The position numbers were made by a program, and so were the translations under genes. Under the pieces are notes generated by a model that was not told the DNA's origin, did not search any database, and saw nothing but the letters and a program-made list of their open reading frames with translations. Positions 1-10,300 of a DNA stretch of 64,000 nucleotides are shown in pieces; position 1 is the stretch's first letter; each line of letters starts with the position of its first letter. This DNA comes from Ilex aquifolium (lineage: Eukaryota; Streptophyta; Magnoliopsida; Aquifoliales; Aquifoliaceae), in contig OX637399.1 in NCBI GenBank assembly GCA_951799425.1, positions 36,243,701 to 36,307,700 of the forward strand. The letters are read 5' to 3'.

Positions 1-181
1 TCAAGTTCTCTTTGCAATGCCGTAAGTATTAGCTCAATCCGAGTTCGGGAGAAAGAGTTATGTCGGATATAATATTTCATTTTAAAGGAGGACTACTTAT
101 TACACAAAACTTGCGTTACAATAGAGTCCATGCTAGAGGATTTTTCATGACTTTTGATGTGAATAAAATGGTTAGGGATTG

Positions 182-191
182 AAGAATTCTT
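182..191. other. 10-bp perfect palindrome with EcoRI site in half A
   Basis: AAGAATTCTT is a perfect palindrome containing GAATTC and occurs once per monomer at the same place. The matching stretch of half B (AAGTTCTCTT) has lost the symmetry and the site. I noticed one monomer that loses the site, by a G to C change at 27536. The expected digestion product is a ladder with a 380-bp step. No function is implied; a short AT-rich dyad can be a protein site or simply chance. Confidence 0.9.
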
Positions 192-269
192 TACAATGCC
201 TCAAGAATCATCTTAATCAGAGACCGGAGCAAAAAGTTATGTCAGAAATACTGAAGATTGGGAAATTAC

Positions 270-277
270 TTTTTTTT
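270..277 (+). repeat. T-tract of half A, 8 T in the common form
   Basis: Eight T followed by GCC in most monomers. Observed length states are 8 T (most copies), 9 T (e.g. 32562-32570), 10 T directly followed by CC in the 376-bp monomers, and 13 T followed by CC in the 384-bp monomers from about 45.8 kb onward. One 13-T tract is interrupted by a C at 60365. This tract accounts for most of the length variation between monomers and separates the HOR families. Confidence 0.93.
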
Positions 278-371
278 GCCTTGTGGAGGGGAATGACCAA
301 CTATACCAAACTTCCATCACAATTTCGAACTTGTTAGAAGATGAATCACCAATTTTGATCTGAATATATTT

Positions 372-550
372 GTTAGGGTTTCAAGTTCTCTTTGCAATGC
401 CGTAAGTATTAGCTCAATCCGAGTTCGGGAGAAAGAGTTATGTCGGATATAATATTTCATTTTAAAGGAGGACTACTTATTACACAAAACTTGCGTTACA
501 ATAGAGTCCATGCTAGAGGATTTTTCATGACTTTTGATGTGAATAAAATG
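372..550 (+). repeat. Half B sub-repeat (179 bp) of the monomer
   Basis: Half B begins GTTAGGGTTT and carries AATGCCGCAAGAATTAG (or the GTAAGTATT variant seen here), GAGTTCGGGAG, TATGTCGGATATAATA, GGAGGACTACT and TTTTGATGTGAATAAAATG. It is the paralogous partner of half A. Recurrent diagnostic sites are GAAAGAG/GAAAAAG, GAGTCC/GAGCCC, GAGGATT/GATGATT and TTTGATG/TTTGTTG. The last three tend to travel together (GCCC with GATGATT and TTTGTTG), marking a monomer class I call c. Its 179-bp length is close to many plant centromeric satellite units and to one nucleosome plus linker; that parallel is general knowledge, not evidence of function. Confidence 0.88.
373..381 (-). promoter_or_regulatory. 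Telo-box-like motif (AAACCCTAA on the minus strand)
   Basis: TTAGGGTTT at the start of half B is the exact reverse complement of the plant telo-box AAACCCTAA, i.e. just over one unit of the plant telomere repeat TTTAGGG. It recurs at the same position in most monomers. It is lost where the junction reads GGTTAGGATTT (e.g. 1134-1141, 5314-5321 and the second 384-bp monomer of the right block) and at about 41408 where GTTACGG is seen. Half A begins GTTAGGGATT, so it carries TTAGGG but not the full box. In plants, telo-boxes can be bound by TRB-type Myb proteins; whether that happens here, or whether this organism is a plant, is unproven. Confidence 0.5.
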
Positions 551-3500
551 GTTAGGGATTGAAGAATTCTTTACAATGCCGCAAGAATCATCTTAATCAG
601 AGACCGGAGCAAAAAGTTATGTCAGAAATACTGAAGATTGGGAAATTACTTTTTTTTGCCTTGTGGAGGGGAATGGCCAACTATACCAAACTTCCATCAC
701 AATTTCGAACTTGTTAGAAGATGAATCACCAATTTTGATCTGAATATATTTGTTAGGGTTTCAAGTTCTCTTTGCAATGCCGTAAGTATTAGCTCAATCC
801 GAGTTCGGGAGAAAGAGTTATGTCGGATATAATATTTCATTTTAAAGGAGGACTACTTATTACACAAAACTTGCGTTACAATAGAGTCCATGCTAGAGGA
901 TTTTTCATGACTTTTGATGTGAATAAAATGGTTAGGGATTGAAGAATTCTTTACAATGCCGCAAGAATCATCTTAATCAGAGACCGGAGCAAAAAGTTAT
1001 GTCAGAAATACTGAAGATTGGGAAATTACTTTTTTTTGCCTTGTGGAGGGGAATGGCCAACTATACCAAACTTCCATCACAATTTTGAACTTGTTAGAAG
1101 ATGAATCACCAATTTTGATCTCAAAATATTGGTTAGGATTTCAAGTTCTCTTTGCAATGCCGCAAGAATTAGCTCAATCCGAGTTCGGGAGAAAGAGTTA
1201 TGTCGGATATAATATTTCATTTTAAAGGAGGACTACTAATTACACAAAACTTGCCTTACAATAGAGCCCATGCTAGAGGATTTTTCATGACTTTTGATGT
1301 GAATAAAATGGTTAGGGATTGAAGAATTCTTTACAATGCCGCAAGAATCATCTTAATCAGAGACCGGAGCAAAAAGTTATGTCAGAAATACTGAAGATTG
1401 GGAAATTACTTTTTTTTGCCTTGTGGAAGGGAATGGCCAACTATACCAAACTTCCATCACAGTTTCGAACTTGTTAGAAGATGAATCACCAATTTTGATC
1501 TCAATATATTGGTTAGGGTTTCAAGTTCTCTTTGCAATGCCGCAAGAATTAGCTCAATCCGAGTTCGGGAGAAAGAGTTATGTCGGATATAATATTTCAT
1601 TTTAAGGGAGGACTACTTATTACACAAAACTTGCGTTACAATAGAGTCCATGCTAGAGGATTTTTCATGACTTTTGATGTGAATAAAATGGTTAGGGATT
1701 GAAGAATTCTTTACAATGCCGCAAGAATCATCTTAATCAGAGACCGGAGCAAAAAGTTATGTCAGAAATACTGAAGATTGGGAAATTACTTTTTTTTGCC
1801 TTGTGGAGGGGAATGGCCAACTATACCAAACTTCCATCACAATTTCGAACTTGTTAGAAGATGAATCACCAATTTTGATCTCAATATATTGGTTAGGGTT
1901 TCAAGTTCTCTTTGCAATGCCGCAAGAATTAGCTCAATCCGAGTTCGGGAGAAAAAGTTATGTCGGATATAATATTTCATTTTAAAGGAGGACTACTTAT
2001 TACACAAAACTTGCGTTACAATAGAGCCCATGCTAGATGATTTTTCATGACTTTTGTTGTGAATAAAATGGTTAGGGATTGAAGAATTCTTTACAATGCC
2101 GCAAGAATCATCTTAATCAGAGACCGGAGCAAAAAGTTATGTCAGAAATACTGAAGATTGGGAAATTACTTTTTTTTGCCTTGTGGAGGGGAATGACCAA
2201 CTATACCAAACTTCCATCACAATTTCGAACTTGTTAGAAGATGAATCACCAATTTTGATCTGAATATATTTGTTAGGGTTTCAAGTTCTCTTTGCAATGC
2301 CGTAAGTATTAGCTCAATCCGAGTTCGGGAGAAAGATTTATGTCGGATATAATATTTCATTTTAAAGGAGGACTACTTATTACACAAAACTTGCGTTACA
2401 ATAGAGTCCATGCTAGAGGATTTTTCATGACTTTTGATGTGAATAAAATGGTTAGGGATTGAAGAATTCTTTACAATGCCGCAAGAATCATCTTAATCAG
2501 AGACCGGAGCAAAAAGTTATGTCAGAAATACTGAAGATTGGGAAATTACTTTTTTTTGCCTTGTGGAGGGGAATGGCCAACTATACCAAACTTCCATCAC
2601 AATTTCGAACTTGTTAGAAGATGAATCACCAATTTTGATCTGAATATATTTGTTAGGGTTTCAAGTTCTCTTTGCAATGCCGAAAGTATTAGCTCAATCC
2701 GAGTTCGGGAGAAAGAGTTATGTCGGATATAATATTTCATTTTAAAGGAGGACTACTTATTACACAAAACTTGCGTTACAATAGAGTCCATGCTAGAGGA
2801 TTTTTCATGACTTTTGATGTGAATAAAATGGTTAGGGATTGAAGAATTCTTTACAATGCCGCAAGAATCATCTTAATCAGAGACCAGAGCAAAAAGTTAT
2901 GTCAGAAATACTGAAGATTGGGAAATTACTTTTTTTTGCCTTGTGGAGGGGAATGGCCAACTATACCAAACTTCCATCACAATTTTGAACTTGTTAGAAG
3001 ATGAATCACCAATTTTGATCTCAAAATATTGGTTAGGATTTCAAGTTCTCTTTGCAATGCCGCAAGAATTAGCTCAATCCGAGTTCGGGAGAAAGAGTTA
3101 TGTCGGATATAATATTTCATTTTAAAGGAGGACTACTAATTACACAAAACTTGCCTTACAATAGAGCCCATGCTAGAGGATTTTTCATGACTTTTGATGT
3201 GAATAAAATGGTTAGGGATTGAAGAATTCTTTACAATGCCGCAAGAATCATCTTAATCAGAGACCGGAGCAAAAAGTTATGTCAGAAATACTGAAGATTG
3301 GGAAATTACTTTTTTTTGCCTTGTGGAGGGGAATGGCCAACTATACCAAACTTCCATCACAGTTTCGAACTTGTTAGAAGATGAATCACCAATTTTGATC
3401 TCAATATATTGGTTAGGGTTTCAAGTTCTCTTTGCAATGCCGCAAGAATTAGCTCAATCCGAGTTCGGGAGAAAGAGTTATGTCGGATATAATATTTCAT

Positions 3501-4341
3501 TTTAAAGGAGGACTACTTATTACACAAAACTTGCGTTACAATAGAGTCCATGCTAGAGGATTTTTCATGACTTTTGATGTGAATAAAATGGTTAGGGATT
3601 GAAGAATTCTTTACAATGCCGCAAGAATCATCTTAATCAGAGACCGGAGCAAAAAGTTATGTCCGAAATACTGAAGATTGGAAAATTACTTTTTTTTGCC
3701 TTGTGGAGGGGAATGGCCAACTATACCAAACTTCCATCACAATTTCGAACTTGTTAGAAGATGAATCACCAATTTTGATCTCAATATATTGGTTAGGGTT
3801 TCAAGTTCTCTTTGCAATGCCGCAAGAATTAGCTCAATCCGAGTTCGGGAGAAAAAGTTATGTCGGATATAATATTTCATTTTAAAGGAGGACTACTTAT
3901 TACACAAAACTTGCGTTACAATAGAGCCCATGCTAGATGATTTTTCATGACTTTTGTTGTGAATAAAATGGTTAGGGATTGAAGAATTCTTTACAATGCC
4001 GCAAGAATCATCTTAATCAGAGACCGGAGCAAAAAGTTATGTCAGAAATACTGAAGATTGGGAAATTACTTTTTTTTGCCTTGTGGAGGGGAATGGCCAA
4101 CTATACCAAACTTCCATCACAATTTCGAACTTGTTAGAAGATGAATCACCAATTTTGATCTGAATATATTTGTTAGGGTTTCAAGTTCTCTTTGCAATGC
4201 CGTAAGTATTAGCTCAATCCGAGTTCGGGAGAAAGAGTTATGTCGGATATAATATTTCATTTTAAAGGAGGACTACTTATTACACAAAACTTGCGTTACA
4301 ATAGAGTCCATGCTAGAGGATTTTTCATGACTTTTGATGTG

Positions 4342-7300
4342 AATAAAATGGTTAGGGATTGAAGAATTCTTTACAATGCCGCAAGAATCATCTTAATCAG
4401 AGACCGGAGCAAAAAGTTATGTCAGAAATACTGAAGATTGGGAAATTACTTTTTTTTGCCTTGTGGAGGGGAATGGCCAACTATACCAAACTTCCATCAC
4501 AATTTCGAACTTGTTAGAAGATGAATCACCAATTTTGATCTGAATATATTTGTTAGGGTTTCAAGTTCTCTTTGCAATGCCGTAAGTATTAGCTCAATCC
4601 GAGTTCGGGAGAAAGAGTTATGTCGGATATAATATTTCATTTTAAAGGAGGACTACTTATTACACAAAACTTGCGTTACAATAGAGTCCATGCTAGAGGA
4701 TTTTTCATGACTTTTGATGTGAATAAAATGGTTAGGGATTGAAGAATTCTTTACAATGCCGCAAGAATCATCTTAATCAGAGACCGGAGCAAAAAGTTAT
4801 GTCAGAAATACTGAAGATTGGGAAATTACTTTTTTTTGCCTTGTGGAGGGGAATGGCCAACTATACCAAACTTCCATCACAATTTCGAACTTGTTAGAAG
4901 ATGAATCACCAATTTTGATCTCAATATATTGGTTAGGGTTTCGAGTTCTCTTTGCAATGCCGCAAGAATTAGCTCAATCCGAGTTCGGGAGAAAGAGTTA
5001 TGTCGGATATAATATTTCATTTTAAAGGAGGACTACTTATTACACAAAACTTGCGTTACAATAGAGTCCATGCTAGAGGATTTTTCATGACTTTTGATGT
5101 GAATAAAATGGTTAGGGATTGAAGAATTCTTTACAATGCCGCAAGAATCATCTTAAGCAGAGACCGGAGCAAAAAGTTATGTCAGAAATACTAAAGATTG
5201 GGAAATTACTTTTTTTTGCCTTGTGGAGGGGAATGGCCAACTATACCAAACTTCCATCACAATTTCGACATTGTTAAAAGATGAATCACCAATTTTGATC
5301 TCAAAATATTGGTTAGGATTTCAAGTTCTCTTTGCAATGCCGCAAGAATTAGCTCAATCCGAGTTCGGGAGAAAGAGTTATGTCGGATATAATATTTCAT
5401 TTTAAAGGAGGACTACTTATTACACAAAACTTTCCTTACAATAGAGCCCATGCTAGAGGATTTTTCATGACTTTTGATGTGAATAAAATGGTTAGGGATT
5501 GAAGAATTCTTTACAATGCCGCAAGAATCATCTTAATCAGAGACCGGAGCAAAAAGTTATGTCAGAAATACTGAAGATTGGGAAATTACTTTTTTTTGCC
5601 TTGTGGAGGGGAATGGCCAACTATACCAAACTTCCATCACAGTTTCGAACTTGTTAGAAGATGAATCACCAATTTTGATCTCAATATATTGGTTAGGGTT
5701 TCAAGTTCTCTTTGCAATGCCGCAAGAATTAGCTCAATCCGAGTTCGGGAGAAAGAGTTATGTCGGATATAATATTTCATTTTAAAGGAGGACTACGTAT
5801 TACACAAAACTTGCGTTACAATAGAGTCCATGCTAGAGGATTTTTCATGACTTTTGATGTGAATAAAATGGTTAGGGATTGAAGAATTCTTTACAATGCC
5901 GCAAGAATCATCTTAATCATAGACCGGAGCAAAAAGTTATGTCAGAAATACTGAAGATTGGGAAATTACTTTTTTTTGCCTTGTGGAGGGGAATGGCCAA
6001 CTATACCAAACTTCCATCACAATTTCGAACTTGTTAGAAGATGAATCACCAATTTTGATCTGAATATATTTGTTAGGGTTTCAAGTTCTCTTTGCAATGC
6101 CGTAAGTATTAGCTCAATCCGAGTTCGGGAGAAAGAGTTATGTCGGATATAATATTTCATTTTAAAGGAGGACTACTTATTACACAAAACTTGCGTTACA
6201 ATAGAGTCCATGCTAGAGGATTTTTCATGACTTTTGATGTGAATAAAATGGTTAGGGATTGAAGAATTCTTTACAATGCCGCAAGAATCATCTTAATCAG
6301 AGACCGGAGCAAAAAGTTATGTCAGAAATACTGAAGATTGGGAAATTACTTTTTTTTGCCTTGTGGAGGGGAATGGCCAACTATACCAAACTTCCATCAC
6401 AATTTCGAACTTGTTAGAAGATGAATCACCAATTTTGGTCTCAATATATTGGTTAGGGTTTCGAGTTCTCTTTGCAATGCCGCAAGAATTAGCTCAATCC
6501 GAGTTCGGGAGAAAGAGTTATGTCGGATATAATATTTCATTTTAAAGGAGGACTACTTATTACACAAAACTTGCGTTACAATAGAGTCCATGCTAGAGGA
6601 TTTTTCATGACTTTTGATGTGAATAAAATGGTTAGGGATTGAAGAATTCTTTACAATGCCACAAGAATCATCTTAATCAGAGACCGGAGCAAAAAGTTAT
6701 GTCAGAAATACTGAAGATTGGGAAATTACTTTTTTTTGCCTTGTGGAGGGGAATGGCCAACTATACCAAACTTCCATCACAATTTCGAACTTGTTAGAAA
6801 ATGAATCACCAATTTTGATCTGAATATATTTGTTAGGGTTTCAAGTTCTCTTTGCAATGCCGTAAGTATTAGCTCAATCCGAGTTCGGGAGAAAGAGTTA
6901 TGTCGGATATAATATTTCATTTTAAAGGAGGACTACTTATTACACAAAACTTGCGTTACAATAGAGTCCATGCTAGAGGATTTTTCATGACTTTTGATGT
7001 GAATAAAATGGTTAGGGATTGAAGAATTCCTTACAATGCCTCAAGAATCATCTTAATCAGAGACCGGAGCAAAAAGTTATGTCAGAAATACTGAAGATTG
7101 GGAAATTACTTTTTTTTGCCTTGTGGAGGGGAATGACCAACTATACCAAACTTCCATCACAATTTCGAACTTGTTAGAAGATGAATCACCAATTTTGATC
7201 TGAATATATTTGTTAGGGTTTCAAGTTCTCTTTGCAATGCCGTAAGTATTAGCTCAATCCGAGTTCGGGAGAAAGAGTTATGTCGGATATAATATTTCAT

Positions 7301-10300
7301 TTTAAAGGAGGACTACTTATTACACAAAACTTGCGTTACAATAGAGTCCATGCTAGAGGATTTTTCATGACTTTTGATGTGAATAAAATGGTTAGGGATT
7401 GAAGAATTCTTTACAATGCCGCAAGAATCATCTTAATCAGAGACCGGAGCAAAAAGTTATGTCAGAAATACTGAAGATTGGGAAATTACTTTTTTTTGCC
7501 TTGTGGAGGGGAATGGCCAACTATACCAAACTTCCATCACAATTTCGAACTTGTTAGAAGATGAATCACCAATTTTGATCTGAATATATTTGTTAGGGTT
7601 TCAAGTTCTCTTTGCAATGCCGTAAGTATTAGCTCAATCCGAGTTCGGGAGAAAGAGTTATGTCGGATATAATATTTCATTTTAAAGGAGGACTACTTAT
7701 TACACAAAACTTGCGTTACAATAGAGTCCATGCTAGAGGATTTTTCATGACTTTTGATGTGAATAAAATGGTTAGGGATTGAAGAATTCTTTACAATGCC
7801 GCAAGAATCATCTTAATCAGAGACCGGAGCAAAAAGTTATGTCAGAAATACTGAAGATTGGGAAATTACTTTTTTTTGCCTTGTGGAGGGGAATGGCCAA
7901 CTATACCAAACTTCCATCACAATTTCGAACTTGTTAGAAGATGAATCACCAATTTTGATCTCAATATATTGGTTAGGGTTTCGAGTTCTCTTTGCAATGC
8001 CGCAAGAATTAGCTCAATCCGAGTTCGGGAGAAAGAGTTATGTCGGATATAATATTTCATTTTAAAGGAGGACTACTTATTACACAAAACTTGCGTTACA
8101 ATAGAGTCCATGCTAGAGGATTTTTCATGACTTTTGATGTGAATAAAATGGTTAGGGATTGAAGAATTCTTTACAATGCCACAAGAATCATCTTAATCAG
8201 AGACCGGAGCAAAAAGTTATGTCAGAAATACTGAAGATTGGGAAATTACTTTTTTTTGCCTTGTGGAGGGGAATGGCCAACTATACCAAACTTCCATCAC
8301 AATTTCGAACTTGTTAGAAGATGAATCACCAATTTTGATCTCAATATATTGGTTAGGGTTTCAAGTTCTCTTTGCAATGCCGCAAGAATTAGCTCAATCC
8401 GAGTTCGGGAGAAAAAGTTATGTCGGATATAATATTTCATTTTAAAGGAGGACTACTTATTACACAAAACTTGCGTTACAATAGAGCCCATGCTAGATGA
8501 TTTTTCATGACTTTTGTTGTGAATAAAATGGTTAGGGATTGAAGAATTCTTTACAATGCCGCAAGAATCATCTTAATCAGAGACCGGAGCAAAAAGTTAT
8601 GTCAGAAATACTGAAGATTGGGAAATTACTTTTTTTTGCCTTGTGGAGGGGAATGGCCAACTATACCAAACTTCCATCACAATTTCGAACTTGTTAGAAG
8701 ATGAATCACCAATTTTGATCTGAATATATTTGTTAGGGTTTCAAGTTCTCTTTGCAATGCCGTAAGTATTAGCTCAATCCGAGTTCGGGAGAAAGAGTTA
8801 TGTCGGATATAATATTTCATTTTAAAGGAGGACTACTTATTACACAAAACTTGCGTTACAATAGAGTCCATGCTAGAGGATTTTTCATGACTTTTGATGT
8901 GAATAAAATGGTTAGGGATTGAAGAATTCTTTACAATGCCGCAAGAATCATCTTAATCAGAGACCGGAGCAAAAAGTTATGTCAGAAATACTGAAGATTG
9001 GGAAATTACTTTTTTTTGCCTTGTGGAGGGGAATGGCCAACTATACCAAACTTCCATCACAATTTCGAACTTGTTAGAAGATGAATCACCAATTTTGATC
9101 TCAATATATTGGTTAGGGTTTCGAGTTCTCTTTGCAATGCCGCAAGAATTAGCTCAATCCGAGTTCGGGAGAAAGAGTTATGTCGGATATAATATTTCAT
9201 TTTAAAGGAGGACTACTTATTACACAAAACTTGCGTTACAATAGAGTCCATGCTAGAGGATTTTTCATGACTTTTGATGTGAATAAAATGGTTAGGGATT
9301 GAAGAATTCTTTACAATGCCGCAAGAATCATCTTAAGCAGAGACCGGAGCAAAAAGTTATGTCAGAAATACTAAAGATTGGGAAATTACTTTTTTTTGCC
9401 TTGTGGAGGGGAATGGCCAACTATACCAAACTTCCATCACAATTTCGACATTGTTAAAAGATGAATCACCAATTTTGATCTCAAAATATTGGTTAGGATT
9501 TCAAGTTCTCTTTGCAATGCCGCAAGAATTAGCTCAATCCGAGTTCGGGAGAAAGAGTTATGTCGGATATAATATTTCATTTTAAAGGAGGACTACTTAT
9601 TACACAAAACTTTCCTTACAATAGAGCCCATGCTAGAGGATTTTTCATGACTTTTGATGTGAATAAAATGGTTAGGGATTGAAGAATTCTTTACAATGCC
9701 GCAAGAATCATCTTAATCAGAGACCGGAGCAAAAAGTTATGTCAGAAATACTGAAGATTGGGAAATTACTTTTTTTTGCCTTGTGGAGGGGAATGGCCAA
9801 CTATACCAAACTTCCATCACAGTTTCGAACTTGTTAGAAGATGAATCACCAATTTTGATCTCAATATATTGGTTAGGGTTTCAAGTTCTCTTTGCAATGC
9901 CGCAAGAATTAGCTCAATCCGAGTTCGGGAGAAAGAGTTATGTCGGATATAATATTTCATTTTAAAGGAGGACTACGTATTACACAAAACTTGCGTTACA
10001 ATAGAGTCCATGCTAGAGGATTTTTCATGACTTTTGATGTGAATAAAATGGTTAGGGATTGAAGAATTCTTTACAATGCCGCAAGAATCATCTTAATCAT
10101 AGACCGGAGCAAAAAGTTATGTCAGAAATACTGAAGATTGGGAAATTACTTTTTTTTGCCTTGTGGAGGGGAATGGCCAACTATACCAAACTTCCATCAC
10201 AATTTCGAACTTGTTAGAAGATGAATCACCAATTTTGATCTGAATATATTTGTTAGGGTTTCAAGTTCTCTTTGCAATGCCGTAAGTATTAGCTCAATCC

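Larger units (their letters stand above)
171..371 (+). repeat. Half A sub-repeat (201 bp) of the monomer
   Basis: Half A begins GTTAGGGATT, contains the EcoRI palindrome, the motif AATGCCGCAAGAATCA, a T-tract, GGAGGGGAATGG and TTTTGATCT near its end. Its first 80 bases align without gaps to the first 80 of half B with 62 identities (hand count, using the common GCAAGAATT form of half B). The ends also correspond: TTTTGATCTCAATATATTG in half A against TTTTGATGTGAATAAAATG in half B. It is about 22 bp longer than half B, the excess lying around the T-tract. The inference is an ancestral ~180-200-bp monomer that duplicated and diverged before the 380-bp dimer was amplified. Confidence 0.88.
171..550 (+). 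repeat. Reference 380-bp monomer (half A + half B)
   Basis: This copy illustrates the phase used for all later entries: the unit begins at GTTAGGGATT and ends at AATAAAATG before the next GTTAGGGATT. It belongs to the class I call x, defined by linked differences: TGAATATATTTGTT at the A/B junction and GTAAGTATT near the start of half B, where most other classes have TCAATATATTGGTT and GCAAGAATT. 380 is not a multiple of three, so no reading frame is continuous between neighbouring copies. The starting phase is arbitrary; it was chosen because both halves begin with the same GTTAGGG motif. Confidence 0.95.
128..5032 (+). repeat. HOR block I: 5-monomer unit, 1,900 bp
   Basis: Monomer classes recur in the order x, x, a, b, c. 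Class a has TTTTGAAC and TCAAAATATTGGTTAGGATT; class b has CACAGTTTCG; class c has GAAAAAG then GCCC...GATGATT...TTTGTTG. The a-b-c run starts near 931 and again near 2831, exactly 1,900 bp apart. The two x monomers differ between units: those starting at 2071 and 2451 carry private markers GAAAGATTTA and CCGAAAGTATT. Two plain x monomers follow, then the next HOR. The block reappears as a near-identical copy at 17980-22884. Confidence 0.9.

Noticed and set aside
171..180. Interstitial telomere array
   Set aside because: TTAGGG occurs once per ~190-bp half, never in tandem, so this is not a telomeric repeat block; only the single telo-box match is reported.
400..411. GTAAGT, a perfect 5' splice-donor core, in x monomers
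   Set aside because: Part of the x haplotype (CCGTAAGTATT). With no exon, branch point or acceptor context it is most likely chance.
427..440. RNA polymerase III B-box-like GAGTTCGGGAG and a possible A-box TGGCCAACTA
   Set aside because: Only about half of the B-box consensus matches and the spacing and order are not tRNA-like; no cloverleaf can be drawn. Not a SINE or tRNA gene.
443..460. TATA-like GGATATAATATTT as a promoter
   Set aside because: Present in every monomer within AT-rich DNA, with no gene downstream; cannot be supported as a promoter. Satellite transcription is possible but not visible in sequence.
1043..1225. 60-codon open frames repeated in most monomers, e.g. this one
   Set aside because: They start at GTG, not ATG. 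Similar frames recur at the same place only because the DNA is repeated, and they are broken by stops in the x monomers. 380 bp is not divisible by three, so frames do not join. Variation is not biased to third codon positions as far as I can see. No domain is recognisable.
1565..1580. Possible CENP-B box in half B (TTCGGGAGAAAGAGT)
   Set aside because: It matches TTCGNNNNA but lacks the trailing CGGG needed by the consensus NTTCGNNNNANNCGGGN. Half A's TTCGAACTTG also fails.
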